Notes: generated by a model from the letters alone, not told the origin. Numbered from the stretch's first letter, positions 1-12,833 are shown. The stretch is 64,000 bases of DNA from Vanessa cardui (GCF_905220365.1 NC_061124.1:6760501-6824500); one strand, 5' to 3'. A program made the numbers and translations.

Positions 1-2980
1 ATGCAAAAATTATAAATGGTACTCAAGGTCGTTCTTCTGGTATTAGTTCTAAAAACAAAGTTATTATATTAGACGATAAATCCCTGCTTCCAAAAGAATA
101 CAAACCCAAGGAAAGAACTCCTGAAGATTTGTTCAAAAAGTTCCAAAAAGATGATCTCAGTAAACTTTTACCACCAGGTTTTAAGCCAGAAGTTGTCGAA
201 ACGGCTAACACAGAAGATAAAGACAAACCAGATATTTTGAAAAATGTTGAAAAATTAGATATATCAGCATTCTTACCAAAAACCTTTAAACTTAATTCTT
301 CAACAATAACAACAACTGAAAAAACGAAAACTATACCGCATTTAGCAATACCAGTTGATATTTCTGCCTTATTACCGCCCGGATACAATCTCAACAAAAG
401 TGAAACTGATACAAAGGAATCTCCAATAGTTAAATTGAAATTAGCTGATGTCACAAATTTACTGCCACCCGGTTTTAAACTGAATAACACAGAGGAAACC
501 ACATCAAGTACAACAACGGCATCTTCGGGTGGTTTTAAATTAGTATTCCCTTCAAGACCTAATGGAAAAGCTAACAGAAAAACTACAACTCAAAAATCAA
601 GCTTAGGTCCACCACAAGTAACTCCAAAGATTCAAAAGGGCTGGCCAACACGGTGAGTACACCAAATTTATTCTTTATTACTAATAATCTCGACTTACAT
701 ACAATTGACAATATGTTATTGCATTATCAACTTAAATAATTTGCAAAAACTTTATAGTATAGAACAATAGAATAAAAAAAGCAGAAAATTTAATGAAGAA
801 TAAAATAAAAACTGTTACATTTTCGAATGACGACCTCCGTAGTCGAGTAGAATGTACACCATTTTTCTTGGGTACGCCACTCCGAAAATCCGGGACGGTT
901 GAAATTTTCTACGTTGTCTTGGGTCTAGGTGTTTGTGGTACCGTCGTTACTTCTGATTTTCCATAATACAAGTGTATGTGATGTTGTCTAATATTAATTA
1001 TTTAAATTGTTTATTTATTGCAGAGCTTCAACTGAATTTACTGGTTGGCCATCACCTTCAACAACGCCCTTCTCTATTGAACGACTGCTTGAATTGCAAC
1101 GTAACGCGACTTCTACGACCCCACAAATAGAAATAAGTACCGAATCAACGACACGGCGACTAATTACCTCGACCACAACGACATCGGCACCTCCTCAACC
1201 AACTACTCCTGGAGTCTGTCGCCATGAATGCGATATAGCAGCGACGATAAAAATAGTTTCAGGTAATATTTAAATCATTTGTTTCTTTTCAAACAAACAA
1301 TCCAAAGGATACACAATATGCATATGTAATTTGTTTCAATCTTCTTACAGGAGTTAAATGGGTACCAGAATTTTTGGATCAACATACCAAAGAATGGCAG
1401 AAACTGGCTAAGGAGGTGAAAGAGGAGGTAAGCAATACATTTTTTTATTAAATATAAAGTTATTAAATTGGCTTATAATTTATATTAACAAATCATTCTT
1501 GTTTATTTCTAAACAGCTTAATTCCGTCTATTCAAAATCTGATCTGCTAAGCAAATGGTACAAAGGCATTCGCATAGATGGATTCAGTCAAGGCTCCGTT
1601 CTCGTCGATTACTTTATTGAACTCAATAATGTGGAGCAAAGAGTCGATACAACACAACTGAAGAAATTCTTCCATAAATCTCTTCACGAAGCAAAATCCG
1701 GTTCTGTAATGGAAGAAGAACCAACCGATTCCTTCGACCCTGATGCAATGTTAGGAGACCAGCCAGATGAGGATAGAATGAGAAAAAGTAATGAACAAAT
1801 GACCAAAACCATTGACAAGTCTGCAGGGAAATTAGAAATGGGAAAATTTGTTATGGATCCAGCATACACAGAATTTATTGGTATAAATTACGACTCACTT
1901 TTAAATATTTTATAATTGAATTGCATTTGAAATCATTAATGTTTAAAATGTTACTTTGCAGTTTTGCCAAAACGTGAGGAACCTACAGTTGCCGCTCCTG
2001 ACGAAGAGTCTCTTCTTCCACAGTGGGGCATTGCTGTAATTGTTATAGCACTAGCGTCACTTCTTTTCGTTGTTATATTTGGTGTAACTGTGGTATGAAC
2101 TCATTATTTCAAAATTTTTAGTATCTAATTATATTAATTACCTTACGATTACTACTAATATTTTTTTTTTATTTTCAGCTTGTCAATCGCCAAAAAAGTA
2201 CCAAAACGAAGCAGCCTATTCCACTCAGTGAGGACATGTTACGGGAACTTGATAAAAGTCATATGGGTGGATTTGATGACATGCATCAGTTGAAAGAACG
2301 AGATTTGCCATACATACCGTCCGGAAAGGTATTATAAAAATATTTATGATACGATTTTTCTTAAAATTATTTTATTGAATATAAAAAACTGTCATTTAAC
2401 AATATTATTATTAAATATTTATATTTTTCGATTTATGAAGAGTTATTATATAAATGTATGTACAACAAAAATATTTCTAATGTATTATTCCAATCTAGCG
2501 TATGTCGACCGCCTTCATAGAGCAACTGGCATATACAAACCCTGGAGATTCGTGGCGATCAGAATGGACTCCACAGTTGCAAAAGCACATGCAACATTAT
2601 ACACCTGATTCTGGGCGGGGATCGCAAATCTACGGCACCACTGGCAATGGGTATGTGTACTTGACAAATTTCAAATGTACTCGTATATTTTTATATATTG
2701 CCAAACGTATCTCACTTTCCCTTACTTACAAAATTCAACTTAAAGCATTGATACATAAACCAGTGTTTCTGAATTGCTTTATAGGTAAATATTTGATATT
2801 AAGACAGCAGTTATTGATAATTTTGTATTGAATTTAATAATTCTGTATTTTATAACTAGATACGGAGGGTCGCAGCTTTACGGGCAGGCGGGCGCAGGAT
2901 CACAAGTATACGGTTACACGGGGGAGTTTCCTCGCTCACACTACTCACGACGCCGCTCCGACTACGATAGCAACTTCTAG
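1..2980 (+). CDS. Mucin-like single-pass membrane protein with SEA domain (3' part, 8 exons)
   Basis: Coding exons: <1-652, 1024-1262, 1351-1427, 1517-1880, 1962-2092, 2179-2328, 2499-2650, 2860-2980 (TAG stop at 2978). Every intron has GT..AG ends and phases join without a break, giving 627 visible residues; the frame is open to the left edge, so the start lies upstream. Residues 1-216 are Lys/Thr-rich with repeated LLPPGF(K/Y)-type units; the next exon is Thr/Pro-rich (mucin-like). About residues 297-400 resemble a SEA domain, with the autocleavage-type sequence GSVLV (G348-S349). A hydrophobic helix follows at about 465-490, then a tail of about 137 residues containing three GSQ(I/L/V)YG motifs. 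SEA proteins of this layout are cell-surface glycoproteins, often apical in epithelia. I do not recognise the specific orthologue. Exon structure is very well supported; function is inferred from domains. Confidence 0.9.
826..996 (+). repeat. tRNA-like SINE family B, copy 1 (intronic)
   Basis: This lies in the first visible intron of the SEA-domain gene. It shares long stretches with copies near 12590 and 41003: a tRNA-like head (GACCTCCGTAGTCGAGTAG), the string GGGTACGCCACTCCGA, and the 3' part containing GTTTGTGGTACCGTCGTTAC and GTATGTGATGTTGTC. The B-box part is decayed here (GGGACGGTTGAAAT). It is probably neutral intronic insertion. Confidence 0.75.
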
Positions 2981-4931
2981 AACTTACCTAACATTACAAA
3001 TTTAACTTAACCCCTTGACAATATCATCTTTAAACTTCGTGTTTAGTAATAGAAAATAGTTTCAGAATTATCATTTAGATGTTCATAAATATATTACTAG
3101 AGTTGGGTACTAAAATCAACTTTACCAGTTTCCTACAAACATAGACCCAGCTTCATTCATTAACAGGTTGTGAAATAGGTATGCTCTCATTATTTAATCA
3201 TAAATCATGAAAATCAATTTCGTAACAGTTAACCAAATTTTTCTAGATCTATATTAGCCGCTTATAGTCCGGCCTATATCATAAACAACATTTTGTGCCA
3301 AACCGGAATAAACTTTCGATATTATAGTTAACGTAAAAATAATAGAACTAAACAAATTAATCTGAATGGCCTAGAAATTGTAATGGCTATTTGAAATTTA
3401 TGATTTATTTGAAAATATATATAGAACAGAAGATTTAAAAATTAATCCGTAAAATTTAAGAGAATCTGCCAAAATAGTAACTTTGACTGATCGTGAGATG
3501 TAAATAGATAGAATAAGAGCTCACCAATATTGTAAGTCGGAATAAGGTGAGTCTATACAGAATCCTGTAGATATCTTTGCATACCTATATTTGCTCAGAA
3601 TCCGTAGTTTCATTGGCAGTGTGACAACGTGTAATAGTGTGCCAACAAACAATTGGTATGTAAATATTGTGGAGAATATGCGTTATTCTTTTTATATTAC
3701 GAGTTCGTTTATGTGTGTAACCCAGATGACAGATCAGGTGACTAGTAAGCGGACGTTATTTAGAGTGAAGTGGTTAAGGGTCTGGTCGACGTGCGAGCTT
3801 ATCGTGGTTTTGATAGCTCGATAGTGGATCATGGTAAGACCGTGGTTTAACGTGACGAAACAAGCTTGTGACTGGTTGGAATAAACCTACGCACATATTT
3901 AGCTTCAAAAAACTAATTCCCGAGGAAAGACAAGCCGCGAGGAAAAACGGCTTGATCTTAGCCGCAAGCTTATGTCTCGTCGATCAGGACCTTTAGTTAT
4001 AGACAGTCGAAATGTAATGTCAAGAAATATATGTTGTTGTTATTAGGAATTATATTTCGCATGATACGCTTGAGATGGGCTCTTATTGAGTATTAGCCAA
4101 AGTAAGTCGAAGAAGTCGATATATAATTCACTTATAATTTGTCGATTTTGTTCAAGATTACGTTTTTAGAAGGTGGCTTACTGCCATTATTGCGCCACCT
4201 CAAACGTAATGTTTTATTTATATTACAAGCTTTAATTTAGAAATGACGAAATCTCGACTGCATGCATAGAACTGACACCGTTACTTAAATATAAGGCAAA
4301 TGTAAGACGATTTAAATATTATTTTTATTTCACCATGTATATTCCTCCCTAGTTATATATATAATTATTCAAATATATGACAATTTACGTCATATATCTC
4401 AAGGTAATAACATTATTACAATTTACATTAACGCAGTCGTCTAAAAAAAGGTTTTAATGCAACTTACAATTATAATTCTATTTAAAATTGAATTAATACT
4501 CTGTTAGAAAACGATTTTTGTGTCTCATAAATAAATTAATGATTGTCAATTTAATGTAAATATGGTTAAAATGTATTAAACCGTGTATTGCTTTTTTTTT
4601 TAATTTTTGTGTGTGTTGAGAAATTTCATGATTGTATTTTAATATTTTTCGTGGACCTTGATGTTAATTGTAAATTCCTGAAGTGTCAAACATTTACCAA
4701 CTAGATAATTAGAATTATTAACGTATATGCATGAAAGTTCTTGTATATAAAACATTTTTGTACATTTAGATCTTTAATTTAATTATAATAATAATAATTA
4801 GTTACAAATTAAACCTGTAAGATCCTGAATATAGTATATAATAATATTTATGTGTTTTAATTTTTCATCTTTGTATATGTGTGAACTTTGATAACAACTG
4901 ACAATAAGTTGAAGACTACTAAAACATGTAC
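2981..4931 (+). other. 3' UTR and downstream intergenic sequence
   Basis: There is no coding potential. The 3' UTR of the SEA-domain gene must begin here, but its end cannot be fixed: candidate AATAAA signals occur at 3307-3312 and 4530-4535, with other near matches. The rest is AT-rich and unremarkable. Confidence 0.5.
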
Positions 4932-5036
4932 AGCCTATAAATTTCCCACTGCTGACTTAAGGCCTCTTCTCACTTTTGACGAGAAGGTTAGAAGTATGTT
5001 CCATCACGCTCCCCAATGCGGATTGGTGGGTTCGTT
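4932..5036 (-). repeat. SINE family A, partial copy (3' half)
   Basis: It matches the 3' half of the SINE at 11643 in reverse: the 'cagcctataaatttcccactgctg' type tail, 'aaggcctcttctc' and 'gagaaggtt', then 'ttccatcacgct..aatgcggattggtgg'. It is truncated before the tRNA-like head. Confidence 0.75.
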
Positions 5037-6462
5037 AAGTTTTGTCTTAAGATAACTGGCATTTAAATACAGATAGATGTTACAAAAAATTAATAAGACT
5101 CCACGAATTTCAGACATAAATTATACAAAATCCAACAAATGTAAACATTACTTAAATTTATTTAAAGAACATTATTAAAAATATTTATCTCATATAATTA
5201 ATGCAATAAGTTAAAATCTGGTCACAACAGAGTTTCATAACTTTTTTTTAAAATAGCGATCTCATAACGAATCCTGAGCGAAATCTTTTTATCTCGACTC
5301 GGCGCACCAAGTCGCCACAATGTTAACATAGTTCAGCAAGTATTTGCGGGGGTAAACACCGTCGAAGTAAAGCGCGAATTCTTTAAGCTACTGTTATTTG
5401 TAAGAGATCTTGAAACATGAGTTTCTTGACTTATTTTTTGTGAATTATAATAACAAGCAATTACATAAGTCTTGAAATCTTGAAATTTTATACTTTCGTG
5501 TAGGACAGATTTCTCTATTTTTATATATTCGTATCGCACTGCATCCGTATGGATACAAAAGTTATATCCGTATTTGTAACATGTGATGATGATGGCGTCC
5601 TGACCGATTTCGTCACAAAGACCAGCCAACTACTCAAGACAAATATGTCTATATTATTGTCCAAGTGTGTACGCCAACAAATATCCAAAGGCAAAGTCAA
5701 GACGATCGGAAAGAGTTCAGGTGTAGGTGGACTTTACATGCTTTCTGAAGAATGTGAGTTTACATGTTTCCAATTTACAAAATCAGTGATACCCCGGGTA
5801 TTACCGATTTTGTATTGATGAGATTTATATGATAATTAAAAAGTTTAAGTGTTCCTGTGACAATTTAAATTTTACATTATGTTCTAAAATTAATCCTATT
5901 TTTAGTTTAATTTTGGTATATAGGTATATACTTTTGTTTTTGCTCTCGTTGTAACTCATATATTTTTTTAAATGATTGATTTTTTTTTCATTTCACTTGA
6001 CACATAACAGAATTTTTTTCTGAAGATAACTCTAAATCACATTACTTCCCGTTTTATCTCTATCCCTTTAACCACAATCACACATGGCGTTGAACTAAAA
6101 TTAAATAAATCTGTACGGCCAAAGAAATCACAAGCAGAATATATATTTCACAGTATGTTTCGCTTAGTTTCAAACTACGCTTAAAAAGTATTCAACGAAC
6201 AAAAGTTTGTTAATAATAGTTCAGAAAATACTACAATAACTCTTGCATTTGTTTTTTAATCGAACTTGTTTTTCATAATACAAGTTATATGGCTTGTATT
6301 ATTCCATATATGTATAATTATAGGATGATTATATAAGTCCCTAGTGACATTATATTAAATGCTTATTTGTAGACTAATCAGTCTTCGTGTAACGGTTGAT
6401 TTTTTGTTTCTCTTATATTTAATTGAATAAATATGAAGACTTTTAAGGCCATAGACACCGCC
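5037..6462. other. Intergenic, nothing recognised
   Basis: AT-rich sequence. A stretch of 90 codons on + (5549-5818) and one of 98 on - (5333-5629) are open but show no recognisable motif, splice context or codon signature, and I treat them as chance. Confidence 0.5.
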
Positions 6463-6692
6463 AAATCATGGTCCAGTGGTTAGATCACCTGAATGTTTAC
6501 CGATGATTGCGTATGAAATCGAGGCAAATAGTACTGAATTTTAGTGTGCCTAATTTTAGTGCATCTTGTATTGACAACTATGGAAAAAATAAATTGTGGA
6601 ATAAAATCTTCCAAATGTGTATTTGCAAATGGAGCATCATGATGCCACTTATCATTTAAAAAAAAAGATATTAGCCCAGAAGTGACATTTTC
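6463..6692 (+). repeat. SINE family A, old degraded copy
   Basis: An A-box-like ATGGTCCAGTGGTTAGA is followed by ACCGATGATTGCG, then scattered matches (gtgcctaattt, tgtgtattt, ggagcat, ttagcccagaagtg) in the order seen in the full SINE at 11643. It is heavily mutated. Confidence 0.6.
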
Positions 6693-7189
6693 ATTCATAG
6701 GTTTTGATTTTAATTTTATATGTGTATATTATTCATATTTATGAGTTTATTTGTCCTTAATGTTGCAGCTTGAATATCCCACATCGATAACAATGATAAA
6801 TTACCACAAACCGATGTGCTTAATTAATGTAATATTAATTATGAAGCAATGATTTTCAGTATAAGCTCAACGGTTAAAATTGACGTCAATATTATCATCA
6901 TATTATCACTTTTTAAAATGTTTTAGTGTTTAAAGGAAATCCAAAAATTCTCTCTAATTTTAACATATCCATCTTTCATTTGCCTTGTATCTATATATAA
7001 AATCCTGATATTTTCTAATATTATGATTAAATAAATATTACAGAGCCTGTCCACAGTTCTCGCTTTTAAATGTTTTCATTTTCGTGTTAAATCGTGTTAT
7101 GCAATTTTCCAAAAGATACTTCTAGACAGCTTCTAAATATCTTTTCCCAGTAAACCTGAACCGCTGACCGATTCCCAGCAAGCATAAAT
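6693..7189. other. Intergenic, nothing recognised
   Basis: AT-rich, no repeat or coding signal seen. Confidence 0.5.
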
Positions 7190-7433
7190 ATCGTGTAATC
7201 TCATGAACTGCCTCTCCACTTTCCATAGAAGGTATGATGCCAGCATACGCTCGACGGTGCATGGCATGAGGTCCAGGTATTTCACGCAGTTGGCCACCTG
7301 ACCGCTTCAGTTGCGTTGCTACGCGAATGCGTGAGCCGACTGATTCTCTGCTACTCGGCAGCTTGTCAAACCGTAGGGTTTCCGTCTTATACGACGTTAC
7401 GAGGAAGCAAAGCTCATTTGCTTCTTGTTATTC
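7130..7433 (-). other. GC-enriched island with a long open frame
   Basis: Base composition rises sharply against the flanks. On the - strand one frame stays open for about 100 codons (from about 7433 to a TAG near 7130), including PGPHAMHRRAYAGIIPS and ITRYLCLLGIGQRF. A second - frame is also open over about 57 codons (CVKYLDLMPCTVERMLASYL). I do not recognise either. It could be a fragment of an unrecognised mobile element or of a decayed gene. Confidence 0.3.
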
Positions 7434-8894
7434 GCATTACAGACATAGTGACATACATCGTTTACTAGATTTCATAATACAACCAAATTGCTGACATATA
7501 ATGCTGACTAACGAGACATTGCAACAAAAACATAAGAAAATAAATCGAAACGTGGAATGTATGAAAATTCATGTGACATAAAAGTTAAATAATTATTGTA
7601 TTACCCCTTTTTAATTTTAAGCAGAGGACTCTGAAGGATTCGTTTCATAATCGAAAAAATTCTAATAACAAGATTATTTAATTTATTAATATTATCTTTG
7701 TTGAATAAATTACTTATTTTATATTAATTATATAATTAATAGTCATTTAATTATCACAAAATTAAATAAATGTAAGCTACATCGTATTGTTGAGAAATTT
7801 CTGGGAGTCCTTTAGGTTGTTGGCAAAAAACATGTAATAAAGTGTTGTTGACATTGCAATTCAAACTAAATCATTAGAAACGGAGGTACATAACGATACA
7901 TACATGTACGGTACCACTACATAAGTACCTAATGCTGCATACATCACATATTTATTTACTTTACTTCAATTGCTGCAATCTGAAATTGCCAACTCCTGCA
8001 ATAACAGACTAGAAAAATGAAAGATTTTCTTTTTATTTAGGAAATATGTTTTATCATACAGTTAATCTTCTCACGTGCGAGTCGGTAATTACCACTAAAC
8101 GATCTTTGTCGATGGTTCCTTGGATTGTTCACTGGAGGAGACTCATAATGGAATGATAATATTCGACCCGAGGCGTGATATGGGTCCCAACTATGCGTAT
8201 ACAGAAATTGCTTTTATAGTTTATTAAAGTGAATTCCAATAAAAATATTATCAATAAAGTTATTCCAGGACTCTTGGTTCGTGTTGAAATTCGGAAGCTC
8301 GCCTGAATCTTCTTGATTACAAATCTGCTCAAGCCTTTAAATTATTATTTGTTTTTTCAATATAACGTCTTATAATATCTAATAAGACTTAACACTAATG
8401 ATAAGACCAGATGTTCTATAAAATAATTTCTTATGTTTAGAACTCTCTCGCTTAGTTAAAATACACATAGATGTTTAATCCGTCGCTCGCATAGGCAATA
8501 ATATTTCTAGCGTTTGTATGAGCTGTTTGATACCAATTGTTGAGGAACTAAAGAAATACGTGCTCGTTGCTGGTGTTCGTACGATGTGACATCATAATTT
8601 CTGTGTTGAGCACACAAAGTTGAATTATAAATAGCTTGATTGAAGTCTAAAAGTTAGACTCTAAAACGCAGCTCACATTTTAATTTCTGTTTTTAGTGTA
8701 TAAAAAACCAACCATTTACAACAAACGTCCTAACGACTAAGTCGCATCCATTTACTACTGAATAATGAATAGAAAGAAAGAATCCGTATCCTAGGCAACA
8801 AGATGTAGTCCAAGACACAAGTCATGCAATGAGTTGCCAAATTTGCCTTATTGCGCTACTTGGTGATAGGGTTTTGAGTAAGCACTCACTCACT
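7434..8894. other. Intergenic, nothing recognised
   Basis: AT-rich; a small (CACT)n run lies near 8885-8900. No gene signal. Confidence 0.5.
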
Positions 8895-9085
8895 CACTTA
8901 CAAGGAAGCTATAACTCACTTATCATATATTCCACCGCCAACTAATACTTAGTTTTGTTTTGTTTCGATTTGAAGGGTAAATAAACCAGTATAACTAGAA
9001 ATACAAGGAACATCACATTTTATCAAACAATGTTGAAGGCGGATTCATGATATACGGAATTGTTAATATTACTTACATAGCCCAG
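8895..9085 (+). repeat. Repeat family C, degraded copy
   Basis: Partial alignment by eye to the family at 26322, 31378 and 51486: TTCCACCGCCAACTAATACT, 'tttgaagggtaaataaaccagtataacta..aatacaaggaacat'. The ends are not resolvable. Confidence 0.45.
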
Positions 9086-11631
9086 GCAATGAAGGTAAAA
9101 TAAAAACAATAAATACGAAAGTTTTGAAAATTGGTCACAATGTTCAATCTAGTTTATTATTGAATGTGTTAAATGTCCTGGACAATTGAAGCTCCGGTAT
9201 CGCCGCCATCTTGAAAAATAGGTGCACTTTCATGGTTTTTGCTAAATAACTTCTCGATTGTGATATTTATTAAAAAAAAATTAGTTATTACAAAAGTTGG
9301 AGTGCATTTAATTTTCTTCAATTTTATTTCGTGAATTCAGCCTTCGTTGACTGGGATAACAGAGCTAATGTCATACTTGTACTGGGACTACTAGTCGAAA
9401 TATTGAAAACTTTTATGTGATCCCTAAACATAGAATATACGCTGTTTGATCATTCATCATTACAAGGGCAAAATAGACGTTGATGTGTTGATGATACTAG
9501 AATAAACGCCATAACAGTGAAAAGCCTATATATTCATAATATAAATAGTAATGATAATAATTGTTTTCACGGTCTGCGAAGTCGACCATCACAATGACGT
9601 GTATGATCTATCTATAACTTAGATGGTGAATCTACTAAGTATGTTCTTAAGTGGAAAACCATCGCCCCAATCGTGCCGCCCAACCGGCAATTGTGTGCAA
9701 ATGAAAAGAGGCCAAGTTACTTCATCGCTCTTATTTAATTTGTAACTTCAAACAGTTATAATTATTGAGTTGTTCATTCAGCTCTTTTCCAAGTATTATG
9801 TTTTAGAAACTTTTAATCAAGTTACTACCTAAATCTCCTAGGTATAATAATGGATTGTTTTCCACGAAATTAATTGCTGCGAGAGATTACCGCGCATTTC
9901 ATAACTTACTGAAAACGTTTAATTAATTTCGGTAGCTATTTTTCCTAAGGGCTATGAATAATTGAACCGTACGAGATTCGACTGTAATTAATTTAAAGGC
10001 AACGGGCGTTCCTACAGCCGCAACATACATTTTCCATCAAAGGGATTATACTCGAGAAATTCTACTAACACGCTCTGTAATTGAAAACTACATGTGTGTA
10101 ACCAGCTTAATAGGGTTGATATTAAATTTAAACTATATTACTCGAAATGAATTTCACATATATTTTAAATATATATCCAATGTTATAAACATGATAAGTA
10201 ATGTAGTGGGATTCGGTAAAATGTCCATCTTCTTGACTGACACACAATTGGCCAATAGAGACAGTCTATTCTTTAATTCAAATTTATTATAATTTTGAAT
10301 TATTGTTCATGTTAAAAATAATGACATGTTTATTAAACATTAAGAGAATTATAGCGTTACTATTGTTGTGTTTAATATGAATATACATATATTGCATAAC
10401 TTGTTTTTCAATTAAATAAAAAAAACAATAACATCGCTTGAAAGAAGTAAATAAATTGGGTATTATCAGAAGAAATAAATCCACTCGTTATCTAGCCTTA
10501 TTTGAATATAGGGATTCTTTTTTCAAATTAAATTGGAACTACTCTAGACCGATAGCAAAACGAATGAAAAACAAACAAAATTTGTTCACAATCAGCGAAG
10601 CTATCGAGGTATATACACATTACCCAGTACACAAAATAAATAAAATAAGCCCAAATTTATAATGTCCCTTTGAAGTTGACAAAAAGAAGGGACGCCTCAT
10701 AATAAATGGCTACGTTTTTATTGAGATTCGGTAGTCAGCCTGCAGGTATTGTGGCAATCAAGGAATTTATTCTGGTAATATTTTTATGGATAGTACACAG
10801 ACCTAACAACTGAACAAGTTGGTAAACATGTTGCATGTATGTTGATTAAGCGATTAAAGTTATTAAGAGATAATCAACAATATTGAGTAGCAAACATTAT
10901 TACAGCGTCGACGTTGAGATCGATCGAAAGTTAAAGAGCAAACAGATTATGAAGTTCATCGTCGTGTGGTTCTGATCACGGGCTCTGAAATTCATATTAT
11001 GTCGGCTAAAGTTTAAGGGAGAATTTTAAGTACAACGAGTATATTACCTCTTATTTCAAATATTTGTGTATGTATTAATTTCCAAACACGCATATAGAAT
11101 TGATACTTATATACCTAAGCGGACTTAAAACTTGAACACTTCCAAACAAACCCCTTAACGAAATCTTATTAAACACTCGTAGGAATCAATTAGAAATCCT
11201 TGGTGCTCATCGTGTATAAGAGCCATTGGTGTTAAATTTCTTGTCTGAAGATCGGCGTAGTTTGTAGGTTTTCTATTGGTAAGTTTATTATTGAACGTAA
11301 CAATGTAGTTTCTCGCACGGGGCGAAGCAAATGTGGATTATATAAAGATTATATACACATTGAAGGTACATATATATGAAGGTTTATATGTCAAAAAAGT
11401 AACTGTGACCATTCTCGACTGAATTGTTGGGTCTAAAGAAATGGGTCTCTTTATTGATTCGATAGCCCTTCCCTTATATCCTGGCGACGGAAATTAAATA
11501 CAGCGATTATTTGAGCGGTGAGAATAAATGTACTAAGCATACCACGGCTGCCGTCACAACAGCGAACTGCAAGTCTTGACGCATGAAACTGTGAAAGTGT
11601 CAAGGCGATGTGATAATTAATAATCGCACGG
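9086..11631. other. Intergenic, nothing recognised
   Basis: Mostly AT-rich single-copy-looking sequence. Short open frames at 10092-10292 and 10438-10662 have no motif and strongly AT-driven composition. Confidence 0.5.
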
Positions 11632-11969
11632 TGAAGAGTAAGATGAGAGTCGAGATGGCCCAGTGGTTAGAACGCGTGTATCTTAACCGATGATTGCGGG
11701 TTCAAACCCAGGCAAGCACCGCTGATTTATGTGCTTAATTTGTCTTTATAATTCATCTCGTGCTCGGCGGTGAAGGAAAACATCGTGAGGAAACCTGCAT
11801 ATAACAAATTTCATAGAAGTTCTGCCACATGTGTATTCCACCATTGGAACATTGGAGCATTGGAACATCGTGGTGGAATATGTTTCAAACCTTCTCCTCA
11901 AAGGGAGAGGAGGCCTTTAGCCCAGCAGTGGGAATTTACAGGCTGTTGATGTTGTTGTTGAAGAGTAAG
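11632..11969 (+). mobile_element. tRNA-derived SINE family A, full-length with 11-bp TSD
   Basis: Reference copy of the most abundant SINE here. It has a polymerase III A box TGGCCCAGTGG (11656-11666) and a B box GGTTCAAACCC (11699-11709). A body shared with copies at 13981, 18260, 39196, 41980 and 44358 follows, then a GTT-rich 3' tail (11944-11958). The 11-mer TGAAGAGTAAG flanks it at 11632-11642 and 11959-11969, the direct duplication expected from target-primed insertion. It resembles the Metulj type of SINE described in nymphalid butterflies; that name is from memory. The tract near 11850-11880 carries an extra 'cattgga' repetition absent from other copies. Confidence 0.9.
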
Positions 11970-12589
11970 TGGTATTAAATAAATATGCAATTTCCAAATT
12001 ACATTGTGTTCACCAGAATGTCTATAAAATTTACTATACTGAACAAAAAAAGTACTAGTCTACTGCACAGTTCAGACGACGTTAAACCAAAATATTATGC
12101 TGTCATTTTATAATAGAAGTGGCGGCGATCACAACTCTCTGCACTTCACAAATTGCATCTTCGCCCATCGCACGCCGGTCCTGAGGCGAAGCGGTTAGTT
12201 AATTTTTATAAAGTCTGAGTTGTGAATGTAGCCCATCCCTCTTGGATTTCCCTTTTCGTCGTACGGAATAAATAATCATATCTGCTGTTGTCAGCAAAAC
12301 ATTTCAGACCTCGCTATTTTGAAATTATATGGCTTTTTAACAATCCACACTTTTAATTGTAAGGTAATTTATTACATTTAAGCTAAAGTAATGGAAATTG
12401 ATATTTGGACTTAAATTATGTAAAACTATTCACTTTATTTTTATATAGTCATATAAATTGGTACCACAGGCTTTTTAAAAGTAAACTGTCGAGTCCAAAG
12501 TCTCTAGAATAGGGGTTGCTGAAATACTCATCATTTATCTACTGGAGAAGACTAGCTGAATAATTTAATTTTAATAGATTTAAGGATGT
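11970..12589. other. Intergenic, nothing recognised
   Basis: AT-rich, no coding or repeat signal identified. Confidence 0.5.
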
Positions 12590-12833
12590 TTATTGACGAA
12601 CTCTGTGGTCGAGTGGTGTGTACACCGGTTTTCATGGGTACGCCACTCCGAAGTCCTGAGTTCGATTCCCGACCGAGTCAAAGTAGATTATCATATCAGC
12701 TTTATATGTTGTCTTGGGTCTGGGTGTTTGTGGTACCGTCGTTACTTCTGATTTTCTATAAGAAAAGTACTTTAGCTACTTACATTGGGATCAGAGTATT
12801 GTATATGATGTTGTCTCATATTATTATTATTAT
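12590..12833 (+). mobile_element. tRNA-like SINE family B, copy 2 (most complete)
   Basis: The head contains TGGTCGAGTGG (12606-12616, A-box pattern) and GAGTTCGATTCCC (12658-12670, B-box pattern) about 45 bases apart, as expected for a tRNA-like internal promoter. The body (GGTGTTTGTGGTACCGTCG, GATCAGAGTATTGTATATGA) is shared with copies at 826 and 41003. A (ATT)n tail begins at about 12820. It is distinct in sequence from family A. Confidence 0.75.

Noticed and set aside
5333..5818. Possible host exons on both strands (90-98 codons)
   Set aside because: No motif, no consistent splice sites, and the two overlap each other; codon content looks AT-driven.
11650..11720. tRNA gene
   Set aside because: The A and B boxes belong to SINE heads; no cloverleaf acceptor stem or anticodon arm can be built, and the body is repeated elsewhere.
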